Assembly: GCA_900466475.1 (NCBI GenBank)
Contig: UBMI01000010.1
Coordinates: 434,001-498,000, forward strand
Reading direction: 5' to 3'
DNA from: Hyphomicrobiales bacterium
GTDB taxonomy: Bacteria; Pseudomonadota; Alphaproteobacteria; Rhizobiales; Rhizobiaceae
DNA: 64,000 bases
Position numbers and translations under genes: made by a program. Of the stretch, positions 43,736 to 52,246 are shown piece by piece. The notes under the pieces are model-generated. The model was not told where the DNA came from and did not search any database. It saw only the letters and a program-made list of their open reading frames with translations. Numbering within the stretch: the first letter of the stretch is position 1; each line of letters opens with the position of its first letter.

Positions 43736-44415
43736 GAAAGTTCCCCGGATCTTTATGTGATCGAACGCGCATGCGCCGGGTCATTAGCCGACAAATCTCT
43801 CCGCCGCTTCAGGGTGCCAATGCCCGGCCCGAATAGGATTTCGCCAGGCTTTCCCGTCTGCGGCGCCGTTCGTCTCGTTTTCCGGCGGCTCGTCGCTGGC
43901 CATTTCTATCGATGGCTCATTATGAGCAAACCTACGGATTTGCGGCAGGAAATCAACTCTCTTTTGCGCGTTGAAATCTTACTAAATAATTGAATCCGAA
44001 GAATTTATGCGGCCAATCATGAAAGCGCGAAATTTGATGTCGATCAGCAGGCTTGCTGGGGCCGCAGAGAGGGCTAAAAGCGGTTTCAAAAGCGAAAAAT
44101 TCGAAAAAGTTCAAAAAAAGTCAAAATTCCCTTCAGGAGCCGTCTTCAATAACCATCCGGTAAGGATGTGCCGTTATCTGTTGTGACGCGGCGGGGGACA
44201 ACCGCTGCTTTTCCGGATCAGGTAGTGCGTCCCGGAAAAAGCGAGCTTCATTGCGTAATGATGATGGCGTCAGCGTTTTATGGCAAACCGCGTAGGGTCC
44301 ATGGCCCGATCGCGGTTTTCGCATTTCTGGGCCTTTGTCGGCTTTTCAACCGTCTGTTGACCTGACGTCTGCCCGCATTGTAGGCCTGCCGGAAACGCTT
44401 CACGGGCAGGTGCCA
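43736..44415. other. 680-bp region without a recognised gene
   Basis: Between the betaine binding-protein gene and cobQ. Short open frames here have no ribosome sites or recognisable products. The stretch 43930-44150 is clearly more A+T-rich than the neighbours and holds several A runs. No cobalamin riboswitch box (GCCAGGAGACC) is seen ahead of cobQ. A small RNA or regulatory region is possible but not supported. Confidence 0.4.
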
Positions 44416-45870
44416 ATGACCAGAGCCATCATGCTGCAGGGAACCGGTTCCGATGTCGGCAAGACAGTGCTGGTGGCGGGGCTTTGCCGGCTGGCTGCCA
44501 ATCGCGGTCTGAAGGTGCGACCGTTCAAGCCGCAAAATATGTCGAACAATGCCGCAGTTTCCGACGACGGCGGCGAGATCGGCCGGGCGCAATGGCTGCA
44601 GTCGCTCGCGGCGCGGGTACCGTCATCCGTGCATATGAACCCGGTGCTCCTGAAGCCGCAATCGGAAAACGGCAGCCAGATCATCGTGCAAGGCAGGGTA
44701 TTCGGCCAGGCAAAGGGGCGCGACTACCAGCGGCTGAAGCCGCAACTGCTTTCGTCGGTTCTGGAGAGTTTCGCCAAGGTGTCCGAGGGGGCTGACCTCG
44801 TGATCGTCGAGGGGGCGGGCTCGCCGGCCGAAATCAACCTGAGGGCGGGCGATATCGCCAATATGGGCTTTGCGACGCGGGCGAACGTCCCTGTCGTCCT
44901 CGTTGGAGATATCGATCGCGGCGGCGTCATCGCCTCGCTCGTCGGCACGCATGCGATCCTCAGCGAAGAGGATCGCGGCATGATTTCCGGTTACATCATC
45001 AACAAGTTCCGCGGCGATGTCTCGCTGTTCGACGACGGTATCCGGGCCATCGAAGGTTTCACCGGCTGGCCGTGCTTCGGCGTCGTGCCGTGGCTGCCGG
45101 GTGCCACACGCCTGCCGGCGGAGGATTCGGTCGTGCTCGAACGGCTGGCGCGGGGCAGGCAGGGCGCGCTGAAGATTGCCGTGCCGGTGCTGCCGCGCAT
45201 TGCCAATTTCGACGATCTCGATCCGCTGCGGACAGAGCCCGATGTCGAACTCGTCTTCATCAGGTCCGGTGAGCGGCTGCCCGACGATGCCGCGCTCGTC
45301 ATCCTTCCCGGTTCGAAATCGACGATATCGGATCTCGCGGACCTGCGTGCGACCGGCTGGGATCGCGATCTCCTGGCGCATGTCAGGCGCGGCGGCCGGG
45401 TGATCGGCATCTGCGGCGGTTACCAGATGCTTGGCCGCAAGGTGCATGACCCGCTCGGCATCGAAGGCGGGACGGTCGAGACGCCCGGGCTTTCGCTTCT
45501 CGATGTCGAGACCGAGATGGCGCCGGAAAAGACCGTGCGCAACAGCACGGCCCGCTCGACCGAATACGACGCGCCGCTTGCCGGCTACCAGATCCATCTC
45601 GGCATTACCCGCGGGCCGGATTGCGTCAGGCCCTCTGCTATCGTCGACGGCGCACCCGACGGAGCGCTTTCGCCTGACGGCCGCATCATGGGCACCTATC
45701 TGCACGGCCTCTTCAGCAGCGATGCCTACCGCGCCCGGCTGCTTCAAAGCTTTGGCCTGTCAGGCGAAGCGAGCAACTACCGCGAAAACGTCGACCGAGC
45801 GCTCGACGAGGTCGCAGGCGGCCTGGAACAGTATCTCGACCCGCGCTGGCTTGCCGGTCTGTTCGGCTAG
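44416..45870 (+). CDS. cobQ: Cobyric acid synthase
   Basis: A 484-residue amidotransferase that amidates carboxylates b, d, e and g of adenosylcobyrinic acid a,c-diamide, using ATP and glutamine. The N-terminal synthetase domain has the P-loop GTGSDVGKT at 9-17, then PQNMSNNA and VIVEGAGSPAEINL. The C-terminal class I GATase has the nucleophile Cys in VIGICGGYQMLG and the conserved His in MGTYLHGLF. The ATG at 44416 is chosen because the P-loop then falls at its normal place. It is separated from the other cob genes by about 6 kb. Confidence 0.97.
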   Translation: MTRAIMLQGTGSDVGKTVLVAGLCRLAANRGLKVRPFKPQNMSNNAAVSDDGGEIGRAQWLQSLAARVPSSVHMNPVLLKPQSENGSQIIVQGRVFGQAKGRDYQRLKPQLLSSVLESFAKVSEGADLVIVEGAGSPAEINLRAGDIANMGFATRANVPVVLVGDIDRGGVIASLVGTHAILSEEDRGMISGYIINKFRGDVSLFDDGIRAIEGFTGWPCFGVVPWLPGATRLPAEDSVVLERLARGRQGALKIAVPVLPRIANFDDLDPLRTEPDVELVFIRSGERLPDDAALVILPGSKSTISDLADLRATGWDRDLLAHVRRGGRVIGICGGYQMLGRKVHDPLGIEGGTVETPGLSLLDVETEMAPEKTVRNSTARSTEYDAPLAGYQIHLGITRGPDCVRPSAIVDGAPDGALSPDGRIMGTYLHGLFSSDAYRARLLQSFGLSGEASNYRENVDRALDEVAGGLEQYLDPRWLAGLFG

Positions 45871-45944
45871 ACCGGATGTCGCTTGCCTGCCTCACGGTCC
45901 CGCAGAGTGGGCAGACGCAATCAGGGCATCGTTTGCTATTGCCA

Positions 45945-45969
45945 AATTAGTTGACTGAGTCCATTAATT
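45945..45969. promoter_or_regulatory. 25-bp imperfect palindrome before the SDR gene
   Basis: AATTAGTTGACT, a central base, AGTCCATTAATT: 10 of 12 arm positions pair. It lies 34 bp before the SDR start. The neighbouring MarR gene's own upstream region contains a related ATTAGTT half, so this may be a MarR operator. Confidence 0.45.
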
Positions 45970-46002
45970 GTTCCGATACACCCGGTCGAGAGCAATGAAA
46001 AC

Positions 46003-46773
46003 ATGACCATACTGGATAGATTTTCCCTGACGGGCCAGGTGGCGCTCGTAACCGGCGGCGGCCGTGGCCTCGGCTTCGAGATGGCGCGCGCACTTGCCGA
46101 GGCCGGCGCGCATGTCATCGTCACCGGGCGTACGGCGACGACGCTTGAAGATGCCGTAGGGACGATCCGCAGTAGCGGCGGCACGGCGCAGGCTGCCGCC
46201 TTCGACATCGTCGACCGGGAGGCGCAGCGTGCGCTGATGGCCGACATCGAAAAGATCCATGGCCGTCTCGATATTCTGATTAACAATGTCGGCGCCCGCG
46301 ACAGGCGGCCGCTGGCCGAATTCGATGACGATGCCATTATCGAGCTGTTGCGCACCGATCTGGCGGCTGCGATGACGCTCTCGCGGGATGCCGCCGCGCT
46401 GATGAAGCGGCATAATCATGGCCGCCTGATCGCGGTCACCTCGATCAGCGGCCATGTCGTCATGCCCGGCGATTGCGTCTATCCGGCGGCCAAGCAGGGC
46501 CTGACCGGCCTGATGCGCGGCATGGCGGTCGAATTCGGCCCATACGGCATCACCAGCAACGCGATTGCACCCGGCTGGTTCGCCACCGAGACGAACGCGG
46601 CGATGGCTGCGAACGAGGAGTTGACGCCCTTCGTGCGCCAGCGCATCCCGGTCCAGCGCTGGGGTCGCCCGGATGAGATCGCAGGTGCCGCGCTGTTTCT
46701 TGCGAGCAGTGCCGCCTCCTTCGTCAATGGCCATGTGCTGACCGTGGACGGCGGCATGACTGTCAGGATGTAA
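46003..46773 (+). CDS. SDR family oxidoreductase
   Basis: A 256-residue short-chain dehydrogenase/reductase of the classical type, close to gluconate-5-dehydrogenase-like proteins. It has the cofactor motif TGGGRGLG at about 17-24, NNVGARDRRP for NNAG, Ser in VTSISGHVV, the catalytic Tyr and Lys in YPAAK, and the C-terminal VNGHVLTVDGGM. Its cofactor is NAD(P)H; the substrate is unknown. A 25-bp palindrome precedes it and a MarR regulator converges on it, a plausible regulator/target pair. Confidence 0.9.
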   Translation: MTILDRFSLTGQVALVTGGGRGLGFEMARALAEAGAHVIVTGRTATTLEDAVGTIRSSGGTAQAAAFDIVDREAQRALMADIEKIHGRLDILINNVGARDRRPLAEFDDDAIIELLRTDLAAAMTLSRDAAALMKRHNHGRLIAVTSISGHVVMPGDCVYPAAKQGLTGLMRGMAVEFGPYGITSNAIAPGWFATETNAAMAANEELTPFVRQRIPVQRWGRPDEIAGAALFLASSAASFVNGHVLTVDGGMTVRM

Positions 46774-46799
46774 GCGCAGACGGGCGTTCCCGCCGCTCC

Positions 46800-47288
46800 T
46801 CAAAGGGCGGAGGTCCGCTCGGGAAGCGGTTCTTCCGATGCTGCGGATGAGGTCCGGGCGAGGACATTGCCGATATCGGTGAGGAACGTCAGCAGCAGAT
46901 TGAACTCGGCTTCGCTGTAGGTCTCCAGCAGTGCGGCCATCGCCTCGCCATGCTCCTCGTAGAGCGAGCTGGCGCGTGCCGAGGCCTCGGGACAGGCAAC
47001 CAGGACAAGGCGGCGCTTGTCCGTCTCATCCCGTTGCCTGACGACGAAACCGGTGGCCTCCAGCTTGTCGATCAATCCGCTGACCGTTCCGACCTTCAAC
47101 CCGACCTCGCGCGACAGGGCCGTCATCGACAGCGGACCGAGCTGCTCCAGCAGCCTGAAGCACTTGAATTCGGTGCCGGTCAGACCAACTTTCTCGGCCA
47201 TCTTCTGATGGAACAGCACGAGCCTAGCTGAAAACAGCTGGACCGTCGGGATGTAGCGCGCGAGGCGGCCGGTTGACTTTTGCGGCAA
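46800..47288 (-). CDS. MarR family transcriptional regulator
   Basis: A 162-residue winged-helix regulator. The HTH and wing are at about 45-115 (LTGTEFKCFRLLEQLGPLSM, LSREVGLKVGTVSGLIDKLE, and the wing RQRDETDKRRLVLVA). The start is probably TTG at 47288 because an in-frame stop lies a few codons upstream and the next ATG (residue 31) would cut off helix 1. It converges on the SDR gene and is divergent from a DUF1330 gene. Either may be its target. Confidence 0.88.
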   Translation of the reverse strand: MPQKSTGRLARYIPTVQLFSARLVLFHQKMAEKVGLTGTEFKCFRLLEQLGPLSMTALSREVGLKVGTVSGLIDKLEATGFVVRQRDETDKRRLVLVACPEASARASSLYEEHGEAMAALLETYSEAEFNLLLTFLTDIGNVLARTSSAASEEPLPERTSAL

Positions 47289-47395
47289 AACGTTTAGATC
47301 TCCGAACTAATAATTGTTTCGATATTCTAAGGAACTGTCGGCGTCATGTCGATACTCTCGCATGGCTGCCCGGTCCTTGTCGGAGGCAGCGATCG

Positions 47396-47692
47396 ATGAG
47401 CGCTTATTTCATTCTCGAAATCCATCCCGATATCGAAGATCAGACGATCGATGATTATCTCGCATGCATATCGCCCGACGTGACGTTCCATGGAGGCAAT
47501 GTGCGATCCTGTGGCGGCGCGGTCCATCCGGTTCAGGGAGACCGGCAGATGAACAGGCTGATCATCATCGAATTCCGCACTGCCTCGGTTGCCCGTGAAT
47601 GGCATGACGAGGTGAAGCAGGCGATTGATGATGCCCGGTATCACTCTCTCCGTGCCTGCCCGGCGGTTGTCGTCGCCGGGCACGATGGCTAG
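47396..47692 (+). CDS. DUF1330 domain protein
   Basis: A 98-residue small alpha/beta protein with the DUF1330 pattern: MSAYFILEIHPDIED at the start, GGNVRSCGG, RLIIIEFRTASVAREWHDE and a C-terminal hydrophobic strand (AVVVAGHDG). It resembles antibiotic-biosynthesis-monooxygenase-like dimers but has no assigned function. The ATG at 47396 follows CGGAGG. It is divergent from the MarR regulator, and the class III cyclase gene follows after 21 bp. Confidence 0.8.
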   Translation: MSAYFILEIHPDIEDQTIDDYLACISPDVTFHGGNVRSCGGAVHPVQGDRQMNRLIIIEFRTASVAREWHDEVKQAIDDARYHSLRACPAVVVAGHDG

Positions 47693-47713
47693 GAACCCCG
47701 GCTGGCGCGACGA

Positions 47714-49030
47714 TTGCCGGATTTTGTGGCGGCACGGTCCGGCCTTGCCGCCCATTCGCCGGATTTCCCGATCATAGAACGGTTTCAACCATCTGGAGAT
47801 TCCGAAATTAACGATCATATTCAGTGGCTTATAGAGCAGGGAATCGCGAGCGACAATATTGGCGACCTCGTTGGGGGCCTGTGCGACCGGCTGGTCGCTG
47901 ACGGGTTTCCGATCTGGCGTGCCAGTATCATGATGCCATCCCTTCATCCGATGTACCGCGGCATCTCCGCCAATTTCGTGCGAGGCGGGGTAACGACCCT
48001 CGAAAACTCAGAGCACGGCGGCGTGGACGAGCGTAACTTCGAGAAAACGCCGACATTTCATCTGCTGAGCCGCGGTGAGAGAGCGGGGCGCTGGAATTTA
48101 GCCAAGGGAGAGGGTCTCGAGTACCCGCGGCTCAAGGAATTCGCCCTTGCCGGAGCCACTGATCACGTGGTCAGCATTTTCGAGTTTCCGAAGGAGGTCG
48201 CGTTACGCGGCTTCAGCCTCGCGCTGACCAGCGACGCATCGGGTGGATTTTCCGCCGAGCAGCTGAGGACGGTAGCAGAGCTTATTCCGGCTCTGGGGCT
48301 CGCCTGCTACCGCATGGCTGCGTCGAAAACCGCTGCCGATATTCTGGCTGTCTACACGGGCGCCAGGACAAGCGCACGCATCCTTGCGGGCGAGGCTCAG
48401 AGAGGCAAGGGCGGATCCATCAGTGCTGCGGTCCTGCTTGCAGATCTCAGGAATTTCACGGCATTGACCGACGTCTATGAGCCGGGCGAAATCGCCGGGT
48501 TTCTGGATGCGCATTTCGAGCTGATCGGCAGGCATGTCGAGGAAAATTCCGGGGAGATCCTCAAGTTCATGGGCGACAGCGTGCTGGCGATCTTTCCTAC
48601 CGGCAGCGAAGAGGGGGATGATCCCGAAAAGGCTTGCCGCGCAGCACTCGCCTCGGCCCGGAACATGCTGAAGGCCAACGAGGCGCTGAACCGGGAACGG
48701 GCAGGCAAGGGTGGACCCGACATCGGTGTGGACGTCGTCCTGCATCTCGGAGAAGTGTTCTACGGAAATATCGGCGCCCGCGGCAGGCTCGACTTCACCG
48801 TGATCGGCAGGGCCGTCAACGAGGCCTCGCGGATCGAGAAACTCTGCGGCGAACTCGGCCAGTCGCTTCTGATGTCGGAAAGCTTCGCGGCTGCCTGCGG
48901 TGTCGCCTGCGAACGCCTGGGATCGTTCGAGTTGCGCGGCGTTTCGAGGAAGGCCGACGTGTTCAAGCTTGCGGATCCGATTGTGGCATCGGCTCGAAAA
49001 TCGGCGGCAAAAGCCTCAGATCTCGCCTGA
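47714..49030 (+). CDS. Class III adenylate/guanylate cyclase
   Basis: About 438 residues. The N-terminal 220 residues are an unassigned, GAF-like sensory region. The catalytic CHD domain (about 230-420) shows LLADLRNFT and KFMGDSVLAIFP with the two metal-binding Asp residues, and VIGRAVNEASRIE for the transition-state Asn/Arg region. It is soluble, with no membrane helix. No ATG exists near the start: TTG 47714 or GTG 47726 must be used. Its 3' end overlaps the convergent ClC gene by 15 bp. Product (cAMP or cGMP) is not predicted. Confidence 0.85.
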   Translation: MPDFVAARSGLAAHSPDFPIIERFQPSGDSEINDHIQWLIEQGIASDNIGDLVGGLCDRLVADGFPIWRASIMMPSLHPMYRGISANFVRGGVTTLENSEHGGVDERNFEKTPTFHLLSRGERAGRWNLAKGEGLEYPRLKEFALAGATDHVVSIFEFPKEVALRGFSLALTSDASGGFSAEQLRTVAELIPALGLACYRMAASKTAADILAVYTGARTSARILAGEAQRGKGGSISAAVLLADLRNFTALTDVYEPGEIAGFLDAHFELIGRHVEENSGEILKFMGDSVLAIFPTGSEEGDDPEKACRAALASARNMLKANEALNRERAGKGGPDIGVDVVLHLGEVFYGNIGARGRLDFTVIGRAVNEASRIEKLCGELGQSLLMSESFAAACGVACERLGSFELRGVSRKADVFKLADPIVASARKSAAKASDLA

Positions 49031-50809
49031 CACCTCGCGGCGCCGGCGGTCGAGTTCTTCGCTGTAGCGGCGCAGCGTGTGGCTTTCGCTGAGCTGGCCG
49101 ATCACCTTGCGCTCGATGAGGTTGTTGACGACGGCGAGCGCTTCGCTTTCCGTCTTGTCAAAGATCGCGGCCGCCTGTTTGGCATTCATCTGCGGCTGCA
49201 GGAAATCGTTTTTGTAGCGGATGAAATCACCGAGATTCTGGGCTTCGTCCTGCGCGCTGGTGGGGTTTGCGTAGATTTCCGGCACGAGAACGAGGCCGGC
49301 ATATTTGTCGCCCTCATCGACGAGGATGACACGCTGCGTCGAGCCGATGGGGAAAGCCTCCTTGAATGCGTCCAGCGTTATCCCGAGTTTTGCCGTCTTC
49401 ACGTCCGAACGCATCAGCTTGTCGACGGTGAGATTGCGGATCCAGCCGACATCATGGGCGCTGCGGATGCTTTCGCCGCGCAAGTGAAAGCGCCATGTGG
49501 CGAAGGAGTAGCCGAAGGTCGTGCGCACCACGAGCGAGGAGGTGATGACGGCTGCGAGCACCAGTGCGGTGATCGGAAAGTCGCCGGTGATCTCCAGCGC
49601 CAGGAAGGTCATGGTCAGCGGCCCGCCGATGACGGCGACGGCGAGCGAGCTCATGCCGACCACGGCATAGATCACTGGCGTCAGCGTCGCATCGGCGAAA
49701 TAGGGGGCGGAATAGGCAAAGAGCTTGCCGAGCAGCGCGCCCATGAAAAGCGAGGCGAAGAACAGGCCGCCCCTGAAGCCGGAGCCGATGGAGACGGCGG
49801 ATGCCACCGACTTCAGAAGGAAGAGACCGATCAGCGCGGGGATCGTGATCTCGTGGGAGAGGTTCAGATGCAGCGCGCCGTGGCCAGCGGCCAGCACCTG
49901 TGGCGATACCAGCGCCAGCAGGCCGACGACGATGCCGCCGAGCGCCGGGCGGAAAGGCAGTGCGATGGCGCTCTTGCGCGCCAGTTCCTCTACGAAGGAG
50001 ACGCCCTGCATGATGAGGATGCCGACGCCGGCGCAGAAGGCTCCGAGCGCGATGGCCGGCACGTAGTCGGCCGGCTGTACAGCGCCGAAACTGCCGACAT
50101 CGATGATGAAATCGCTGCCGGCAAGAAGGCGCGCAACAAGAGTTGCGACAAGTGCTGAGACCACGACAGGCGTCAGCGACATAATGGTGTAGGTGCCGAT
50201 GATCAGCTCGAAGGCGTAGAAGGCGCCGGTCAGCGGCGCATTGAAGGCGGCGGCGATGGCGCCGGCTGCGCCGCAGCCGACGAGCACACGCAGGTCCGCG
50301 CGGCGCAGCTGCAGCTTCAGGCCGAATTTCGAGGCGATGCCGGCCGCAAGCTGCGTATAACCGGCTTCCAGGCCGACGGATGCGCCGAAGCCATTGGAAA
50401 CGAGGTTCTGGATCGCGACAAGGATGCTGTCCGTCAGCGACAGGCGGCCGCCATGCAGCGCATTGGCCTCGATCGGGTCGACCATCGGCTTTTTGCGCCA
50501 TTTGGCGAGAATGAAGAGCAAGAGCCCGAGAAGCATGCCGCCGGCTACCGGGGCCGTCATCAGCAAAAACTTGCTGTCGATCTGCGAGGCGCTGAGCCTC
50601 GTCGTGCCGTCTATGCCGAAGATCAGGCTGTGCATCTCTTCCGAGGCATAGCTCATGGCTGAGACCGCAAGCCCCGATACGATGCCGACAAGCGCGCCGG
50701 CAAAGACCATGCCCATTTCGCTGTGGCGAATAAGCGCGCGCAGGCGCCCCGGATCGAAGGCGGTGCCTAGAGGGCCGAGGCGGCGAATGTGCATTCGGGA
50801 GAGCATCAT
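49016..50809 (-). CDS. ClC-family chloride channel/antiporter with CBS domains
   Basis: About 597 residues. The ClC membrane domain spans about 40-440, with the gate-helix segment GASVGLEAGYTQLAAG (the Glu is present), AFNAPLTGAFYAFE and the GSGFRGGLFFASLFMG selectivity segment. A C-terminal CBS pair (about 470-590; LTVDKLMRSDVKTAKLG) follows. It moves Cl- or exchanges Cl- for H+. Three ATGs and a TTG are available; 50809 is chosen only because it is the first ATG. It faces the riboswitch-led cob operon. Confidence 0.9.
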   Translation of the reverse strand: MMLSRMHIRRLGPLGTAFDPGRLRALIRHSEMGMVFAGALVGIVSGLAVSAMSYASEEMHSLIFGIDGTTRLSASQIDSKFLLMTAPVAGGMLLGLLLFILAKWRKKPMVDPIEANALHGGRLSLTDSILVAIQNLVSNGFGASVGLEAGYTQLAAGIASKFGLKLQLRRADLRVLVGCGAAGAIAAAFNAPLTGAFYAFELIIGTYTIMSLTPVVVSALVATLVARLLAGSDFIIDVGSFGAVQPADYVPAIALGAFCAGVGILIMQGVSFVEELARKSAIALPFRPALGGIVVGLLALVSPQVLAAGHGALHLNLSHEITIPALIGLFLLKSVASAVSIGSGFRGGLFFASLFMGALLGKLFAYSAPYFADATLTPVIYAVVGMSSLAVAVIGGPLTMTFLALEITGDFPITALVLAAVITSSLVVRTTFGYSFATWRFHLRGESIRSAHDVGWIRNLTVDKLMRSDVKTAKLGITLDAFKEAFPIGSTQRVILVDEGDKYAGLVLVPEIYANPTSAQDEAQNLGDFIRYKNDFLQPQMNAKQAAAIFDKTESEALAVVNNLIERKVIGQLSESHTLRRYSEELDRRRREVSGEI

Positions 50810-50984
50810 GGGGAAATTAGGCGGCAAGAATAGGGGTCAAGGGCGGAGCCGGCATCCGCATGAGCGGCAATTGCGGCAAAAAACCGGCCGGGCCGTAAAG
50901 TTTTTGTGACGTAAGCCTTTGATTAAAGACGATAATATCGGTAGTGTAAGTCGAGATGAACATGAGCGGGATGCTGCGCGGCAA

Positions 50985-51013
50985 TTGACATGGGGGTTGC
51001 ACGCGCCTAACCA
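50985..51013 (+). promoter_or_regulatory. Probable promoter of the cobP operon
   Basis: TTGACA at 50985-50990, a 17-base spacer and TAACCA at 51008-51013. The predicted transcript would start at the beginning of the cobalamin riboswitch. Confidence 0.6.
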
Positions 51014-51024
51014 TGAATCCACAT

Positions 51025-51400
51025 AATGGATGGTTCCGGATCGGCAAACGCCTTCCGGATTAAAAGGGAATGTGACGGGGCGGACCCAAGCCGGGCGCCT
51101 TCATCACAGCCGACCCCGCGACTGTAGAGCAGTCAGGGTCTTCCATCCGGCATTTGGATTGCGGCGCCGACGGTCTTGCATTCTGCAAGCGGGCAAGGCG
51201 GACAAGTGCCGGAAAAGCCACTGGAAATGCATCGTGATCAGCCGGGGCAGGACGCCTCAAATTCTACGAATCGTCCGCCTTTTCACGAGATGCAGCCGGG
51301 AAGGCGAGGCAGATCCGCTGGCACGATAAGGGGCGACCGAGCGGTCGCCCCTGTCGCGGCCGATAACTGCGAGCCAGGAGACCTGCTATCCGTGCCGGGC
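51025..51400 (+). ncRNA. Cobalamin riboswitch
   Basis: The conserved elements appear in order: TTAAAAGGGAA (near 51059), CCCCGCGACTGT (about 51114), GCCACTGG (about 51219), GGGAAGGC (about 51297) and the B12 box GAGCCAGGAGACCTGC at 51371-51386. The aptamer binds adenosyl- or methylcobalamin and should reduce expression of the downstream genes, here the cobP-cobW-cobN-cobO operon. Boundaries are approximate. The next feature is its likely expression platform. Confidence 0.93.
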
Positions 51401-51443
51401 ATAATACCCAATTTGGGCGCTTTGCCCGCTGCCAGCACGGAGG
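51388..51443 (+). promoter_or_regulatory. Riboswitch expression platform that hides an SD
   Basis: CCGTGCCGGGC (51390-51400) pairs with GCCCG (51424-51428) and GCACGG (51435-51440), with an inner CCCA/TGGG hairpin. The right arm overlaps the CGGAGG ribosome site (51438-51443) of a frame starting at TTG 51449. This is a translational, not transcriptional, switch design: there is no T run. Confidence 0.6.
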
Positions 51444-51448
51444 TTGTC

Positions 51449-51736
51449 TTGGCTGAAGGATGTTATTCAGCGCTGCCTCTGGTGGTGCGATATGGGCGCG
51501 GTGTTCCGCCGCCCCTTTGTGATGAGCTTCTGGCGCAGGCCGTTTTCTCTTCCCCGATTCCTGTGCTTGTCACAGGAAACCAGCCACGGCGCGTCTGCGC
51601 CGTGAATGAATCAACGTTATCGCGGAATGAGTCTCTCCTGCCCAAGGACTTGGTCAGGCTGGATTCCTGTGACAAGCACAGGAATGAGGGGTGTGGCGAA
51701 GGCTGTGCCCATCCTCTACGGACGGTGCTGTCATGA
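51449..51736 (+). CDS. Possible leader peptide ORF upstream of cobP
   Basis: A 95-codon frame from a TTG start that has CGGAGG five bases upstream and whose TGA stop overlaps the cobP ATG (ATGA). It runs through the long inverted repeat at 51557-51685, so the sequence itself is unlikely to be a conserved protein. Its role is probably coupling: ribosomes finishing it would start cobP, whose own ribosome site is weak. This is inferred from geometry and is not certain. Confidence 0.3.
   Translation: MAEGCYSALPLVVRYGRGVPPPLCDELLAQAVFSSPIPVLVTGNQPRRVCAVNESTLSRNESLLPKDLVRLDSCDKHRNEGCGEGCAHPLRTVLS
51557..51685. repeat. Compound inverted repeat (rhizobial dispersed type)
   Basis: Two 29-bp arms (51557-51585 and 51657-51685) are inverse complements with one mismatch and contain TTCCTGTGCTTGTCACAGGA. 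Between them lies a second perfect hairpin, CACGGCGC/GCGCCGTG (51585-51604, four-base loop). It sits in the cobP leader. Confidence 0.8.
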
Positions 51737-52242
51737 CCGCCACCTTCATCCTCGGCGGCGCTCGCTCCGGCAAATCCCGCTTCGCCGAAAACCTCATCAC
51801 CACGAGCGGTCTCGAGCGCCATTACATCGCCACCGGCCGGGCCTGGGACGACGAGATGCAGGCGCGCATCGACCAGCACAGGGCCGATCGCAGCCCCTCC
51901 TGGACCACGCATGAGGAACCGCTCGATCTCACCGAGCGCCTGACCGCCATCGACGCGGAGGGCAGGGCCATCCTCGTCGATTGCCTGACGCTGTGGCTCA
52001 CCAATCTGATGATGGAGGGGCGCGGTATCGCCGCCCAGTCCGCCGCCCTTGCCGCCTTTCTGCCTCACGCAAAGGCGCGGCTCGTCATCGTTTCCAATGA
52101 AGTCGGCCTCGGCATCGTACCCGAGAACCGCATGGCGCGGGAATTTCGCGACCATGCAGGCCGGCTGCACCAGATGATCGCGGCTTCGGCCGCGGATGTT
52201 TATTTTATCGCAGCGGGTCTGCCGCTGAAAATGAAGGGTTAG
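51733..52242 (+). CDS. cobP: Adenosylcobinamide kinase/guanylyltransferase
   Basis: A 169-residue bifunctional enzyme (CobU in enterics) that phosphorylates adenosylcobinamide and then transfers GMP to make AdoCbi-GDP in the nucleotide-loop pathway. The P-loop LGGARSGKSRFAE is at about 6-18, ATGRAWDDEMQARI provides the GMP-acceptor His region, and VDCLTLWLTNL and SNEVGLGIVPENRMAR are conserved. The ATG at 51733 is chosen because the P-loop then falls at the N-terminus. Its upstream leader carries the riboswitch and the possible coupling frame. cobW follows after four bases. Confidence 0.95.
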   Translation: MTATFILGGARSGKSRFAENLITTSGLERHYIATGRAWDDEMQARIDQHRADRSPSWTTHEEPLDLTERLTAIDAEGRAILVDCLTLWLTNLMMEGRGIAAQSAALAAFLPHAKARLVIVSNEVGLGIVPENRMAREFRDHAGRLHQMIAASAADVYFIAAGLPLKMKG

Positions 52243-52246
52243 TTCC

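Noticed and set aside
43757..43993. 78-codon frame in the gap before cobQ
   Set aside because: No ribosome site, odd composition and no recognised product.
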